Position numbers and translations under genes: made by a program
From: JAEUKA01 sp035328405
GTDB lineage: Bacteria > Myxococcota_A > Polyangia > Palsa-1104 > JAEUJZ01
Assembly (NCBI GenBank): GCA_035328405.1
Contig: DAOLIT010000021.1
Span: 1-64,000 of the forward strand
Length of the DNA stretch: 64,000 bases
Direction of reading: 5' to 3'
Part shown: one piece after another, positions 17,886 through 27,137 of the stretch
Layout: the number at the start of each line of letters is the position of its first letter
Position numbering within the stretch: the first letter of the stretch is position 1
Notes under the pieces: generated by a model
What the model was told of the DNA's origin: nothing
The model's input: only the letters and a program-made list of their open reading frames with translations
Database searches by the model: none

Positions 17886-19120
17886 ATGCTCATTTTTCTC
17901 CATGTGATTTTGCGCAAACAGAATTTGCGTTTTCGGGGTCGATTCCCCCGTCGAAATCGCTTTTGATTCGCCAACTGTTGTTGAAACTGCATACCAGGGA
18001 TTTGTCGCAGCCTGTTTTGTCGGAATGCGCGGACGTACAGGTGATGCACAAAGCGTGCGTGGCTTTTGAAAAGGGGGACCGTCAGATCGACTGTGGGGAG
18101 GCGGGTTTGGTGTTGCGTCTGTGCGTGGGATATGCGAGCCGAGTAGGAGGACTCTATGAACTGCGCGGAAGTCGTCGTTTGATGGAGCGCCCCCACGAAT
18201 CCTTTTTTCAGGTGCTCGCGCGTGTGGGGACTCGTGTCGTGCGGTCTGTTGGAACCGACAAGCCCAGTTTGCGGGTCGAGGGTCCTGCATGGGAACGGCC
18301 AAACGGTCCCATACCCCTTTTGGGAGGAACGTCGAGCCAGTTTGCTTCTTCTTTGCTGTTGAATGCGTGGCGGCTTCCGTTTCAACTTGAGCTTCTGTGC
18401 GACAGAGAGCCGGTGTCAAAAGGGTATCTGGAGATGTCCATCGATCTGTGTGAGCGTTGGGGGATGCAGATCGACAGAACATATGAATCAGATCAAATGA
18501 CTCTTATTGTCCCCGTGCGGCAGGTTCCGATACCGCGTCCATCCATTTCCGAAGCAGATGTAAGTTCTGCTTTTGCCGTGGCCGCGCTTGCTGCGGTATC
18601 GGGTCGCTGTTTCATCGACAATTTTCCGACGAAAACGCTGCAACCGGATCATCGCTTTGTGGAAATCCTCTCCCAAATGGGGGTTCCCCTGGAATTGAAC
18701 GACCGGGGGCTTTCCGTGCAAAAAGCCGCTCGGCTTTGTTCGATTGAAGTCGATTTGGGGGGAGCACCTGATCTGGCCCCTGTTTTGGCTGTGCTGTGTG
18801 CGATTTCGGATGGAACATCAAGGATTTATGGGGCACCGCATTTGCGTGGGAAGGAATCGGATCGGATTGCATCGACCTGTGGGCTGCTGCACATTCTGGG
18901 TCGCGCGTGTACCCCTACAGAGGATGGGATGGTGATTCTGGGACAACCCCTTTCATCGCGAGACATGGAACGAAGTTGCTCATTTGATGCGACGGGAGAT
19001 CACCGTTTGGTGATGGCGGGAGCGGTGGCGCAGTGGGCGGGTTTTCCAATCAAAATGTCTGGCGTAGATGCAGTCCACAAAAGCTTCCCAGAGTTCCTCA
19101 CAATTGCAAAACTCGTGTGA
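17882..19120 (+). CDS. aroA: 3-phosphoshikimate 1-carboxyvinyltransferase (EPSP synthase), divergent
   Basis: A 412-residue EPSP synthase that joins phosphoenolpyruvate to shikimate-3-phosphate (pathway step 6). Recognisable parts are SKSLLIR near residue 20, GGTSSQFASSLLL (about 147), DVSSAFAVAALAA (about 225), LRGKESDRIAS (about 320) and DHRLVMAGAVA (about 375). It is divergent: the usual GNAGTxxR loop reads CGEAGLVLR. It is also shorter than E. coli AroA (427). Its ATG overlaps the aroKB stop by four bases, so translation is coupled and co-expression with the previous step is expected. The alternative would be the related MurA, but the order aroKB-aroA-aroC and the KESDR motif support AroA. 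Confidence 0.92.
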   Translation: MNAHFSPCDFAQTEFAFSGSIPPSKSLLIRQLLLKLHTRDLSQPVLSECADVQVMHKACVAFEKGDRQIDCGEAGLVLRLCVGYASRVGGLYELRGSRRLMERPHESFFQVLARVGTRVVRSVGTDKPSLRVEGPAWERPNGPIPLLGGTSSQFASSLLLNAWRLPFQLELLCDREPVSKGYLEMSIDLCERWGMQIDRTYESDQMTLIVPVRQVPIPRPSISEADVSSAFAVAALAAVSGRCFIDNFPTKTLQPDHRFVEILSQMGVPLELNDRGLSVQKAARLCSIEVDLGGAPDLAPVLAVLCAISDGTSRIYGAPHLRGKESDRIASTCGLLHILGRACTPTEDGMVILGQPLSSRDMERSCSFDATGDHRLVMAGAVAQWAGFPIKMSGVDAVHKSFPEFLTIAKLV

Positions 19121-19301
19121 GTCGGTCTGTCCCGCCGGTGTGAGTCGCGCTGACAGGCGAATCCCTTCGATTTGATGGGCTGTGGATTCGTGCTTCTACT
19201 TGCGAACCTTGCATAACCTGGATCAGGGTCGCATCTTGAAAGTGGAGGTGGAGGGACGGGGTGGGGGGCGGCAAACGAAGCTGAAACAGAAGGGTAAGAG
19301 G

Positions 19302-19478
19302 ATGAAAAAAGAGTGTCCTACGTGTGGTGGAACCGGCAAAGAACTTGTGACCTGCGAAGCCTGTCAGGGTAGTGGACAAAAGGATGGAAAGGACTGTCGC
19401 ACTTGTTACACACAGGGGCAGGTTGTGATACGCTGTCGGCCATGCAAAGGAACCGGCGACAGCGACGAAGAAGAATAG
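19302..19478 (+). CDS. 58-residue DnaJ-type zinc-finger protein
   Basis: A very small protein made almost wholly of four CxxC motifs in the style of the DnaJ central zinc domain: CPTCGGTG, CEACQGSG, CRTCYTQG and CRPCKGTG, ending in an acidic DSDEEE tail. Four pairs would bind two zinc ions. The ATG at 19302 follows a good GAAGGG site; the frame is open 40 codons upstream but that part has no family features. It lies between aroA and aroC on the same strand. In DnaJ this module binds unfolded chains; there is no J domain here, so it may be a small zinc-ribbon chaperone or regulator. A link to aromatic synthesis is only positional. The 181 bases before it (19121-19301) hold no other gene I can see. 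Confidence 0.78.
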   Translation: MKKECPTCGGTGKELVTCEACQGSGQKDGKDCRTCYTQGQVVIRCRPCKGTGDSDEEE

Positions 19479-19526
19479 GTCCTTCGGGGCAAGCCGGTTG
19501 TGACGCCTTGAAGGGATGAAGACACG

Positions 19527-20594
19527 ATGGGAGCGAATACGTTTGGGGAGCGGTTTTGTGTGACTACGTTTGGGGAAAGTCATGGGACCGCGTTGGGGGT
19601 GGTGATCGATGGGTGTCCGGCTGGAATTTCCTTTGATGAGGGGTTGCTTCGGAATGAGCTTGCTCGACGGAGACCTGGGGGAAAGACACCTTCGGGAGAA
19701 AGCATTACCTCTGCGCGAGCGGAAGAGGATGAACCGGAGATTCTGAGCGGGGTGTATGCGGGGCAGACGCTCGGAACGCCGATCGCGATGCTGGTGCGGA
19801 ATCGGGATGCGCGTTCCCAAGACTACGCAGGGATTGCCAAGGCACCGCGAAAGGGGCATGCGGATGATGTTTGGCGGGCGAAGTTTGGGCACGCCGATCC
19901 GCGCGGTGGGGGTCGTTCTTCAGGGAGGGAAACGGTCGCACGGGTGATGGCAGGGGCGGTAGCAAGCATGGTGCTGCGTGCGCTGTGTCCGAAGCTCTCT
20001 GTTGTGGGTTTTGCGACCCAAATAGGACCCCTTTTTCTGTCGAATGAGGAACGAGCAGAACTATTCCAAAAAGGGCCGTCTTCGTCGTGGGTGGATGGTT
20101 TTCCGGCGCGTTTCCCGAGTGCGCGTTTGTCAAGTGATGTCACGGAACTTCTTTCCTCGGCCAAACGGGAAGGAAGAAGTTATGGGGGTGTGGTGGAAGT
20201 GTTTTGTGATGGCGTGGGAGTGGGTTTGGGACAGCCGGTGTTTCACAAATTGAAAGCGGATTTGGGCGCGGCTTTTTTGAGCGTAGGGGCCGTTGCGGGT
20301 GTGGAATTGGGGGATGGTTTTCGCGTGGCTCAGGAAGAGGGGAGTGGGTTTCACGGCGCAGAACATGATCCGTCCCATTCTCGGTATGGAGGGGTGCGGG
20401 GAGGGTTGAGTACGGGGGAACGCATCATCTTGAGGGCTGCGTTCAAACCGACAGCGACGGTGCTGGACGTTGCGAAGGCGGGGCGACACGATCCGTGCAT
20501 TGTGCCGAGGGCAATTCCGGTTTTGGAGGCGATGGCGAGCTTGGTGCTGGTCGATCACCTGTTATGGCAGCGAACCGATCGGTGGGTCGGCTGA
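19527..20594 (+). CDS. aroC: Chorismate synthase
   Basis: A 355-residue FMN-dependent enzyme making chorismate from EPSP, the last shikimate step. The family signatures are clear: GESHGTALGVVIDGCPAG (residues 17-34), RRPGGKTPSGE, the HADDVWRAKFGHADPRGGGRSSGRETVARV block (about 111-140), and the C-terminal RHDPCIVPRAIPVLEAM. Length is normal. It follows aroKB, aroA and the zinc-finger gene on the same strand, completing steps 2, 5, 6 and 7 in one cluster; steps 1, 3 and 4 are not in the window. Its last 33 bases overlap the 3' end of the convergent RNase J gene, an antisense overlap of two coding tails. Confidence 0.95.
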   Translation: MGANTFGERFCVTTFGESHGTALGVVIDGCPAGISFDEGLLRNELARRRPGGKTPSGESITSARAEEDEPEILSGVYAGQTLGTPIAMLVRNRDARSQDYAGIAKAPRKGHADDVWRAKFGHADPRGGGRSSGRETVARVMAGAVASMVLRALCPKLSVVGFATQIGPLFLSNEERAELFQKGPSSSWVDGFPARFPSARLSSDVTELLSSAKREGRSYGGVVEVFCDGVGVGLGQPVFHKLKADLGAAFLSVGAVAGVELGDGFRVAQEEGSGFHGAEHDPSHSRYGGVRGGLSTGERIILRAAFKPTATVLDVAKAGRHDPCIVPRAIPVLEAMASLVLVDHLLWQRTDRWVG

Positions 20595-22382
20595 GGGAAC
20601 GGGAGGCCATTCGTCGAGGAATTGGGAATCGGGTCCGCCGAGCATGCAGAGGACGAGGGTTTTTTTGCCGTAAACGGTGCGAAACAGGCCGCGCACGGCT
20701 CGGGCGATGGTGTGTTCTAAGGGGGCGCGCTCGTCTTGCGAAAGTTCTTCGAGCGAGACGTTTTTGAGTATCGCTTGAGCCAAACGGGAGGCCTGCCGGC
20801 ACAGGTCTTCATGGACGGGTCCGGGGTCAGAAACACCGACGGTACGGACGGCAAACCGGAGGGGTGCGAAAGAAATGGGGGATACGACCACGAGTCCGAC
20901 TTGGGCGAGTTTTTGTCGGACACGCAGGGTTTCCGGGCCGATCTGTCCGGTGGTGTTGCCTTCGACGGCCAGGGCTCGTGTGGGGAGGTGTCCGACCATG
21001 TGGGCGAGTGCGCTCGGTGCCTCATCGGCCAGCTCACCGGAGACCTGAGAGACCTGAGACAGCCGGATGACATCACCGTTTGTGGCGGTAAGGACGGGAA
21101 TGCAAAGACGGCGCGCGATTTCACCATGGGCCCAAAGCTGCCTGGGGCCTCCGTGAACAGGCAACAGAGCGCGGGGCAAAAAACGTCGCAACAACCATTC
21201 CAAATCGTCGGCAAAACCATGTCCCGAAACCGCAAAGGGGTGCCCTGACAAAAACTCGATTCCGTGGGCAACGAGGCGATCGGCCAGGCGCGAAATCGGG
21301 CGTTCATGACCAGGAATCGCGCGGGCGGACAGCACCACGGTGTCCCCTTTTTGCAAACGGAATGTTCCATATAGCGAAGGGGAATCTTCGGGGAGGCTTG
21401 CGACGAGTTTTGCGAAGGCGGCGACACTCTCTCCTTGGGTTCCGGTACACAGGAGGGCGACTTGTTCTTTGGGAAGTTCTGCGGCTTGGTCGGGGGAACA
21501 CAGGAGCGAATCGGGAAAGGTCAGGAGTGAGACGGAGCGCGCGGCCTCAACGGCGTCGTGCAACCCTCGCCCGAGCAAACAGAGCCGTCGTCCGTATCGA
21601 AGGCAGTTGTGTGCGAAATGAGCGATGCGTTCGATGTGGGATGAAAACAGCGTGACGGCGACGCGACCTTTGCGGGTACGCAGGACTTCCCCCAATGCCT
21701 GTTCAACGAGGCTTTCTTCGGGGGAAAAACCGGGAACAAGGGCATTGGTGCTGTCTCCGACGAGCAAGTCGATGGGGGGACATTCGCTTGGATCGGCAAA
21801 GGTACTGCCCCCTTCGACTTTGAAATCGCCGGTATGTAGGACGGTGTACGTTCTCGACGAAGAAAGCGCCGATTGCGCAGAATCAAACGGTGCGGTCAAA
21901 AGACGTTTGGGTCCTTCGAGAAGGAGCGAGCAGGCGTCAGGAATGGAATGGGGGACGCCAAGCGGAGTCACGGACAGACCAACGGAATCGATCCCAGGAT
22001 GGGCCGAAACAAACAATGGTTGTTTCAAAGACAACGGTCGAGGATCGAACAACCGTTGGGGCACTCCAGAGCGACGCAACCGCTTTTCACACAACTTGAG
22101 CGCAAGCGGCCTGCCATACACGGGAATGGGCCGGTCGAGGGTGCGGAGCAAGTAATACACGGCACCGACATGGTCTTCGTGGCCGTGGGTCAAAAAAACG
22201 GCATGTGGGGGGCCAAAATGGTCAAACAGCGATGACAGATCGGGAACGAAATGATCTACGCCGGGCGACAAATCGTCCGGCATTTGAATGCCGCAATCGA
22301 CGACGACATGTGTTTCTTCGCACACATACGAGGTCAGATTGCGACCAAATTCACCACACCCACCGACAGGAATCACAAACAT
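20562..22382 (-). CDS. rnj: Ribonuclease J (metallo-beta-lactamase / beta-CASP)
   Basis: A 606-residue RNA endonuclease and 5'-exonuclease of the beta-CASP family, acting in the cytoplasm on mRNA decay and RNA maturation. The two-zinc centre is visible: HGHEDH (His66, His68, Asp70, His71), a further Asp in LHTGDFKVE and the late histidine in VSGHGFADDLE. ALLCTGTQGE (beta-CASP motif) and IPVHGG-like LLPVHGGPRQLWAH also fit. The C-terminal third (from about 470) is the usual dimerisation region, ending in a Pro-rich tail. The start MFVIPVGGCGEFGRN is typical. It is convergent with aroC (33-bp overlap). The 193-base gap to the next, divergent gene is shared promoter space. Confidence 0.93.
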   Translation of the reverse strand: MFVIPVGGCGEFGRNLTSYVCEETHVVVDCGIQMPDDLSPGVDHFVPDLSSLFDHFGPPHAVFLTHGHEDHVGAVYYLLRTLDRPIPVYGRPLALKLCEKRLRRSGVPQRLFDPRPLSLKQPLFVSAHPGIDSVGLSVTPLGVPHSIPDACSLLLEGPKRLLTAPFDSAQSALSSSRTYTVLHTGDFKVEGGSTFADPSECPPIDLLVGDSTNALVPGFSPEESLVEQALGEVLRTRKGRVAVTLFSSHIERIAHFAHNCLRYGRRLCLLGRGLHDAVEAARSVSLLTFPDSLLCSPDQAAELPKEQVALLCTGTQGESVAAFAKLVASLPEDSPSLYGTFRLQKGDTVVLSARAIPGHERPISRLADRLVAHGIEFLSGHPFAVSGHGFADDLEWLLRRFLPRALLPVHGGPRQLWAHGEIARRLCIPVLTATNGDVIRLSQVSQVSGELADEAPSALAHMVGHLPTRALAVEGNTTGQIGPETLRVRQKLAQVGLVVVSPISFAPLRFAVRTVGVSDPGPVHEDLCRQASRLAQAILKNVSLEELSQDERAPLEHTIARAVRGLFRTVYGKKTLVLCMLGGPDSQFLDEWPPVPSADPPIGSLP

Positions 22383-22575
22383 GGGGCGCGGACACTAGCA
22401 GTGCAGAGATCCTCGGTCAAAAAGACTTTTTTGCTCGGGGTGAGTCTTGCGTCTGGGAGGGCCAAGAGTGGCGCGGTCGGCGAGTGCAGGGTGAAGAACG
22501 AGCGGGTGAAAAAAACACGCGGGTGAGTCGTGCGTCTTGCCCGCGTGCGCGAAATTGTGCTCAAAATGCGCGAAG

Positions 22576-22881
22576 ATGACTTCGGCACTTTCTCAGGACC
22601 AGTTGGCAGAGGCACTTCGTGACCCGCAGTTGCGTCGGTGGGTGACGGTGAGCGGGCAGTTGCGGCGGGACTACCAGTTTTCGTCCTTCGTGGAGGCGTT
22701 TTCGTTCATGTCGGCGATCGCGCTGCACGCCGAGGCGATGAATCATCATCCCGAGCTTCACAATGTGCATTCGCGGGTGGGTGTGTCTGTGTACAGCCAG
22801 GACGCGCAAGGGGTGACGGAATTGGATTTGGAACTTGCTCGGCGAATCGAAAAACAAGCAGCGGGACGCGCGGTCGGTTAA
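22576..22881 (+). CDS. phhB: Pterin-4a-carbinolamine dehydratase
   Basis: A 101-residue cytoplasmic protein of the PCD/DCoH family, which dehydrates 4a-hydroxytetrahydropterin to recycle the pterin cofactor of aromatic amino acid hydroxylases. The active-site motif is HAEAMNHHPELHNVHSRV, with the His residues in the expected places, followed by LDLELARRIE. ATG 22576 was chosen as the first Met that gives a normal family length; the reading frame is open to 22537. No phenylalanine hydroxylase is nearby, so the protein may serve a molybdopterin-linked or unknown pterin role as proposed for lone bacterial PCDs. It lies 12 bases before the TonB receptor gene on the same strand, possibly co-transcribed. 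Confidence 0.9.
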   Translation: MTSALSQDQLAEALRDPQLRRWVTVSGQLRRDYQFSSFVEAFSFMSAIALHAEAMNHHPELHNVHSRVGVSVYSQDAQGVTELDLELARRIEKQAAGRAVG

Positions 22882-22893
22882 GGGCGTCGGAGT

Positions 22894-25170
22894 GTGGTTG
22901 TGAATTTCGCGCGCTCCCTTTTTGGTCGGCTGCTGGGTCTGTCGCTTTTGGCGTGGGGTGTAACTGGGGCGCATGCCGCCGAGGATGATGCAACCGAGGC
23001 GGACAAGCCTCGGGCGCAAGTCGATTTGGTGGGGGCAGTGAATTTGTCGCCGAGCACGGTGTGGGAGACCCTGCGAGCCACGTCGGCGGCTCGTCGAGAG
23101 GAACTGCGCGTGCGTCCGCCGAGGATGATGGGCGAGGCGCTGGATGCAGAAGACGGCGTGGTGGTTCAAAAACCGAGCTACAACGTGGCGCTTCCGTCGA
23201 TCCGAGGCCTGGGGGATTCGCGGGTGTTGGTGTTGGTGGATGGGATTCGTTTGAACGTGACGACGACGAGCAGTTTGCCGTCGGGGCTGGGCAATTTGAA
23301 TCTGGTCGATCCGTATTTGTTGGAATCGGTCGAGGTGGTGCGCGGCCCAGGTCTTTCGTCGTATGGCAGCGACGGTTTGGGCGGAACGATTGCGCTCAAA
23401 ACGCGGCGCCCGATCGCGATTGCGGGTTCAAACCTGGAAGTGAATGCAGGTTCGCGGCTGAGTTACGCAAGTTATGACCAGTCGTTTTCGGGGAGCTTGT
23501 CGGGCGGCGGTCGGTGGGGCCGGTTCGCGGGCGAAATCGCGTTTTCCGCGCGCCATTTCGGAGAGCTTGTCGGCGGCAACAGAGTGCAAGCTGTGCCTCT
23601 GACGGCATACAGCGACGGGGGTTTGTACATGGGTTTTGGGGCCGACTTGGGGCGCGGCCACTTGGCCTTTGTGTACCAAGGTGGGCGTCAGTACGACGGT
23701 CTGCGTAGCGAACGGAGCCGTGCGGACGATTTGTTTCTGCTCAACGAGGTCGCGCGAGACCTTGTTTATTTGCGTTACACAAGCAGCCTCGAAGTGGGGG
23801 ATTCGACGGTCGATGTGTCGGCGACGGTTGCGTACCATCGCGTCGCGGAACAGGCGGCTCGGACGCAAGTGGCGCTGGACTTGGTGGACAAACTGAACAA
23901 CCAAGATGACGTGCTCGCGCTTTTGGGAAATGTGCGGGCGGACTTGGGCCGAGGCGGGCGGTTTGCGGCGGGGCTTGAGGGATATTTCGATTTTGTGAAA
24001 AGCGGCGCGCAGCAAGTGACCGTCGGGGGCAGTGGGACGATTACACAGACCCCGGAGTGGTTGCGCTATCCGGGCGGTTCGGCGGCGCACAGTTTTGCGG
24101 CGTTTGCGAGCGACGAGCTGGATTTGGAACACCTGTTTTCAGGCACGCCCAGTCCACGGCCAGGCCGAGTGAAATTGCTTGTGTCGGGGCGAGTCGGCGG
24201 GCATGTGCTGGTCGTCGGACAGGACGATCGGGTGTCGCGGTTTTTGCTGAATGGTCAGGGTGGTTCGCCCAAGCGATACGCGGATGAGTTTTCGATTGCG
24301 GCGTATACGCAGACGACGCTGGTGTATGCGGGGTCGCTGCATGTGCGATACGAATTTGTGCCGGGCGCTGCCGTCGTGGCGGGTTTTATGACCGGGGTTC
24401 GGCCCGCGAGTTTGGATGATTCGGCGCGGCTCGATTTGGGGCGACCGGGTTTGTTGTTGCCGTCGGACAAGCCGCTCGAAGCAGAGGCAGCGTATTCGGG
24501 CGAGGCGGGTTTTCGTTTGGCGTATTCCCGGATCGAATTGGACGTGTTTTATGCGGTCAATCGGTTGACTCATCCGATTTCGCTCGTCCAGACCAAAAAA
24601 GGGGATTGTTCGTCGGTGAGCAGTGGTTCGTGCGTGGATCGGTATCGGTTCAAAGACGCAGCGGCGTGGGAAACGCTTTTGTCGCGACGCAACGATGCGT
24701 GGGCGCTGTTTCATTCGGTCGAGACGAGCTTCCGCCTGAATTTGTTTGGGCAGGTGCATGTGCTGGGAAGTTTGGGTTTTGCGTATGGGGATTTGGTGTC
24801 GTGGGACGATCTGTCGAAGAGCCAGCCTTTTTCGCGGGTGCCACCGCTGTGGGGAAAAGGGGCGCTGCAATACCGCAAACCTCGGTCGATGCTGACGCTG
24901 CTCGAGGGAGGCGCTCGTTTGGCGGCGTCGCAGGCGCGTCTGTCCGAGCAAGATCGCTTCGATGTGACGATCTGTCCGCTGGGGCCGGTGGACTGTAGGG
25001 GGACAGGGGGATATGTGGTGACGTATCTGCGCGCGGCGCTGCGTTTGTCGCGCCAAATGTATCTGTCGGGTCAGTTCGAGAATCTGGCGGGGGAGACGTA
25101 TCGCGTCCACGGTTCTGGCATTCCAGGGCCGGGTCTTGGGGCGCACATCGCGCTCGAAGGAAACCTGTAG
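22894..25170 (+). CDS. TonB-dependent outer-membrane receptor
   Basis: A 758-residue outer-membrane transporter. The GTG start has TTAAGGG about 9 bases upstream, and the signal peptide runs to about residue 29 (GAHA). The plug domain (about residues 45-185) has NVALPSIRGLGDSRVLVLVDG, VEVVRGPG and SSYGSDGLGGTIALKTRRP. The rest is a 22-strand beta-barrel with alternating aromatic and small residues, ending GAHIALEGNL rather than with a terminal aromatic. No clear TonB box is visible after the signal peptide. The plug is most like those of the haem/siderophore group, but the substrate cannot be read. No TonB, ExbB/D or periplasmic binding protein is adjacent. Confidence 0.9.
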   Translation: MVVNFARSLFGRLLGLSLLAWGVTGAHAAEDDATEADKPRAQVDLVGAVNLSPSTVWETLRATSAARREELRVRPPRMMGEALDAEDGVVVQKPSYNVALPSIRGLGDSRVLVLVDGIRLNVTTTSSLPSGLGNLNLVDPYLLESVEVVRGPGLSSYGSDGLGGTIALKTRRPIAIAGSNLEVNAGSRLSYASYDQSFSGSLSGGGRWGRFAGEIAFSARHFGELVGGNRVQAVPLTAYSDGGLYMGFGADLGRGHLAFVYQGGRQYDGLRSERSRADDLFLLNEVARDLVYLRYTSSLEVGDSTVDVSATVAYHRVAEQAARTQVALDLVDKLNNQDDVLALLGNVRADLGRGGRFAAGLEGYFDFVKSGAQQVTVGGSGTITQTPEWLRYPGGSAAHSFAAFASDELDLEHLFSGTPSPRPGRVKLLVSGRVGGHVLVVGQDDRVSRFLLNGQGGSPKRYADEFSIAAYTQTTLVYAGSLHVRYEFVPGAAVVAGFMTGVRPASLDDSARLDLGRPGLLLPSDKPLEAEAAYSGEAGFRLAYSRIELDVFYAVNRLTHPISLVQTKKGDCSSVSSGSCVDRYRFKDAAAWETLLSRRNDAWALFHSVETSFRLNLFGQVHVLGSLGFAYGDLVSWDDLSKSQPFSRVPPLWGKGALQYRKPRSMLTLLEGGARLAASQARLSEQDRFDVTICPLGPVDCRGTGGYVVTYLRAALRLSRQMYLSGQFENLAGETYRVHGSGIPGPGLGAHIALEGNL

Positions 25171-25228
25171 CGCGCTTTGGATTGCGCGAGCGTCGGGTTT
25201 TCGGCCTGCTGTGCGACAATGACGGGCC

Positions 25229-27112
25229 GTGACAGACGACGCTGAACTGGAACAGAAAACGCAGGCAGTGAAGAAGCGGCTGGCTGTGGGGCCGTGTGGG
25301 CCGGAATTGTTTGCGTACATCGTGACGGAACTTCTGTCGGCGGTGGATGCGAAGTCTTCGGATTACCGCGCGTTTTGCCTTTTGGGCAGCGAGTGTGCGT
25401 CTCGGATTGGTCAGCCTCGGGCGGCAGCGTTGCTGTTGGCGTTTGCAAAAGACGTTGCGGGGGCGCTCGAGCGGCTTCCGGCAAACGAGGCGCATGTGGA
25501 ACGGGCGCATCTTTTGTGGGCGCTGGCTCGGACGGATGCGAAAAAAAAGGCGGCGTTGTGCAAACAGGCTGCGCAAGAAGCGTCGCGGGCAGGGCGCAAG
25601 GTAACAGCGGCGCTGTTGCAAAAAGAGGCGGGCGACGACGATGCGGCGCTTTTGGAATGGGAGGGGCTGTTGCGCGCGGGTTTGCCCAAATACGAACAAT
25701 CGCTCGTGTATGCGCAGCTTGCGTTGGCGAAGTGGAACAAGGACACGCCGCAGGCTCGGGCGGAGGGGCGGCGTTGTGCGACGTTGTGTGGCCAACTGCT
25801 CGAGGAGGTCGCCAACGAACACGAGACGAATGGGCGAAATGCGCTGGCGCTCGATTGTTATCGCGTGCTGGCGTTGCTTGGGAAACGCGGCGGGGCGTTT
25901 GAAAACACGGCTGAGGGTTATTTGGGTCTTTTGCGCATCGTGCAAACCGAGCGGCTTGTGGGCGAAACGGTGCGGCTGTTTGACGAATTGTTTGCGCTGG
26001 CGAAACAGGCGGGGGAACACGAGTTTTTGGCGGCAGAAGGTCAGGCGGCGGCGCGCTTTTGTCAGCGGTTTGGGCTCTCGTCCAAGGCGACAGACTATCT
26101 GCGGCAGGCAAAAGAGGCGTTTTTGGCGGTGGCGCAGGCGCGGGCGGATGCGGGTTCGGTGCGGCTCGCGAAACACGCGCTGCTTTCGGCGCTGTCGATG
26201 GCGTCTGTTTCTGGCTTTGCGGTGTCTGGCGGCGGGAACGAACTTGTGGAACTTGTGCAGCAGGTGGCTCGTTTTGCGTCGGACCCGACGGAGGCGGCTC
26301 GTTTCGCAGTGCTTGCGGAGCGCATCGCACAGACACCTACGTTGGCCCACTCAGGCAGCCAGGCACCCACAGCAGACCTGGATGGTGCGAGCGCGTCCGC
26401 GTCGATCGCGATTCAGGAAGCCGAGGTGTGGACGACGGGCCTTTTGGAATGGCAGGCGCAAGGCTTGCCGGATGCCGTCGCGCTTCCGCTGGTGCTTGAC
26501 CCGGAACGCCCAGAATTGGTGCGTCGGCATGCGCTGTTGGTGGTGCTCTCGTTTGCGCCGCGCATGGATGAACAGACGCTGCTCAAAGTGGTCGGCAGCC
26601 TCGGAAGCTTGCGTGCGTTTGAGGCGGTGAGGCCGCTGGAAAGGCTGTTTCGCGAAAGCCAGAGCCCAGGCAACGACAAAGCCGGGGCTCGGTTTCGGCA
26701 AGCGATTCTGGAAGTGTTGCCGAGGCTGCCGTTTCCTCCGAGCTTGGAACTGGTGGTGTCGGCATTGTCCGACAGAAACCCACAGGTGCAACAGGCGGCT
26801 CAGACGGCGGCGGTGAAACTGGGCACGCCGGAACTGCTTGGTGCATTTGTGCAGCTTTTTTCCGAAACGTCGGAGCTTTCGGTCAAACGTCTGGCGGTGG
26901 GCGCGTTTTCGCGGATTGGAGACGCCCGGGCGATCGAGCAACTTCTGTCGGTCTATTTGCACGCGCCGGAAGAAGTGCTGCGCAGCGACGCGAGACGGGC
27001 GCTTTTGGTGGTTCGTCATCCGTCGGCAAAACGCTTGTTTGAGGTCGCGCTGCGACAAGCTGGGCCGGAACGAAAAGACGATCTGCGGTTGCTTTTTGAA
27101 GCTCGGTTTTAG
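25229..27112 (+). CDS. Large soluble TPR/HEAT-repeat protein
   Basis: A 627-residue all-helical protein without signal peptide. The first 360 residues are Ala/Leu/Lys-rich helices in TPR-like pairs (ALDCYRVLALLGKRGGAFEN, AEGYLGLLRIVQTERLVGE). The last 230 are HEAT repeats (LVVSALSDRNPQVQQAAQTA, LSVKRLAVGAFSRIGDARAI, SDARRALLVVRHPSAKRLFE). It starts with GTG 25229. Such proteins are scaffolds; there is no enzymatic motif. It follows the TonB receptor by 58 bases and precedes a lipoprotein gene by 25, so the run 22.9-30.1 kb on the plus strand may be one transcription unit. No specific function can be assigned. Confidence 0.82.
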   Translation: MTDDAELEQKTQAVKKRLAVGPCGPELFAYIVTELLSAVDAKSSDYRAFCLLGSECASRIGQPRAAALLLAFAKDVAGALERLPANEAHVERAHLLWALARTDAKKKAALCKQAAQEASRAGRKVTAALLQKEAGDDDAALLEWEGLLRAGLPKYEQSLVYAQLALAKWNKDTPQARAEGRRCATLCGQLLEEVANEHETNGRNALALDCYRVLALLGKRGGAFENTAEGYLGLLRIVQTERLVGETVRLFDELFALAKQAGEHEFLAAEGQAAARFCQRFGLSSKATDYLRQAKEAFLAVAQARADAGSVRLAKHALLSALSMASVSGFAVSGGGNELVELVQQVARFASDPTEAARFAVLAERIAQTPTLAHSGSQAPTADLDGASASASIAIQEAEVWTTGLLEWQAQGLPDAVALPLVLDPERPELVRRHALLVVLSFAPRMDEQTLLKVVGSLGSLRAFEAVRPLERLFRESQSPGNDKAGARFRQAILEVLPRLPFPPSLELVVSALSDRNPQVQQAAQTAAVKLGTPELLGAFVQLFSETSELSVKRLAVGAFSRIGDARAIEQLLSVYLHAPEEVLRSDARRALLVVRHPSAKRLFEVALRQAGPERKDDLRLLFEARF

Positions 27113-27137
27113 GGCCAGCGACTCGTATGCTGGCCAC

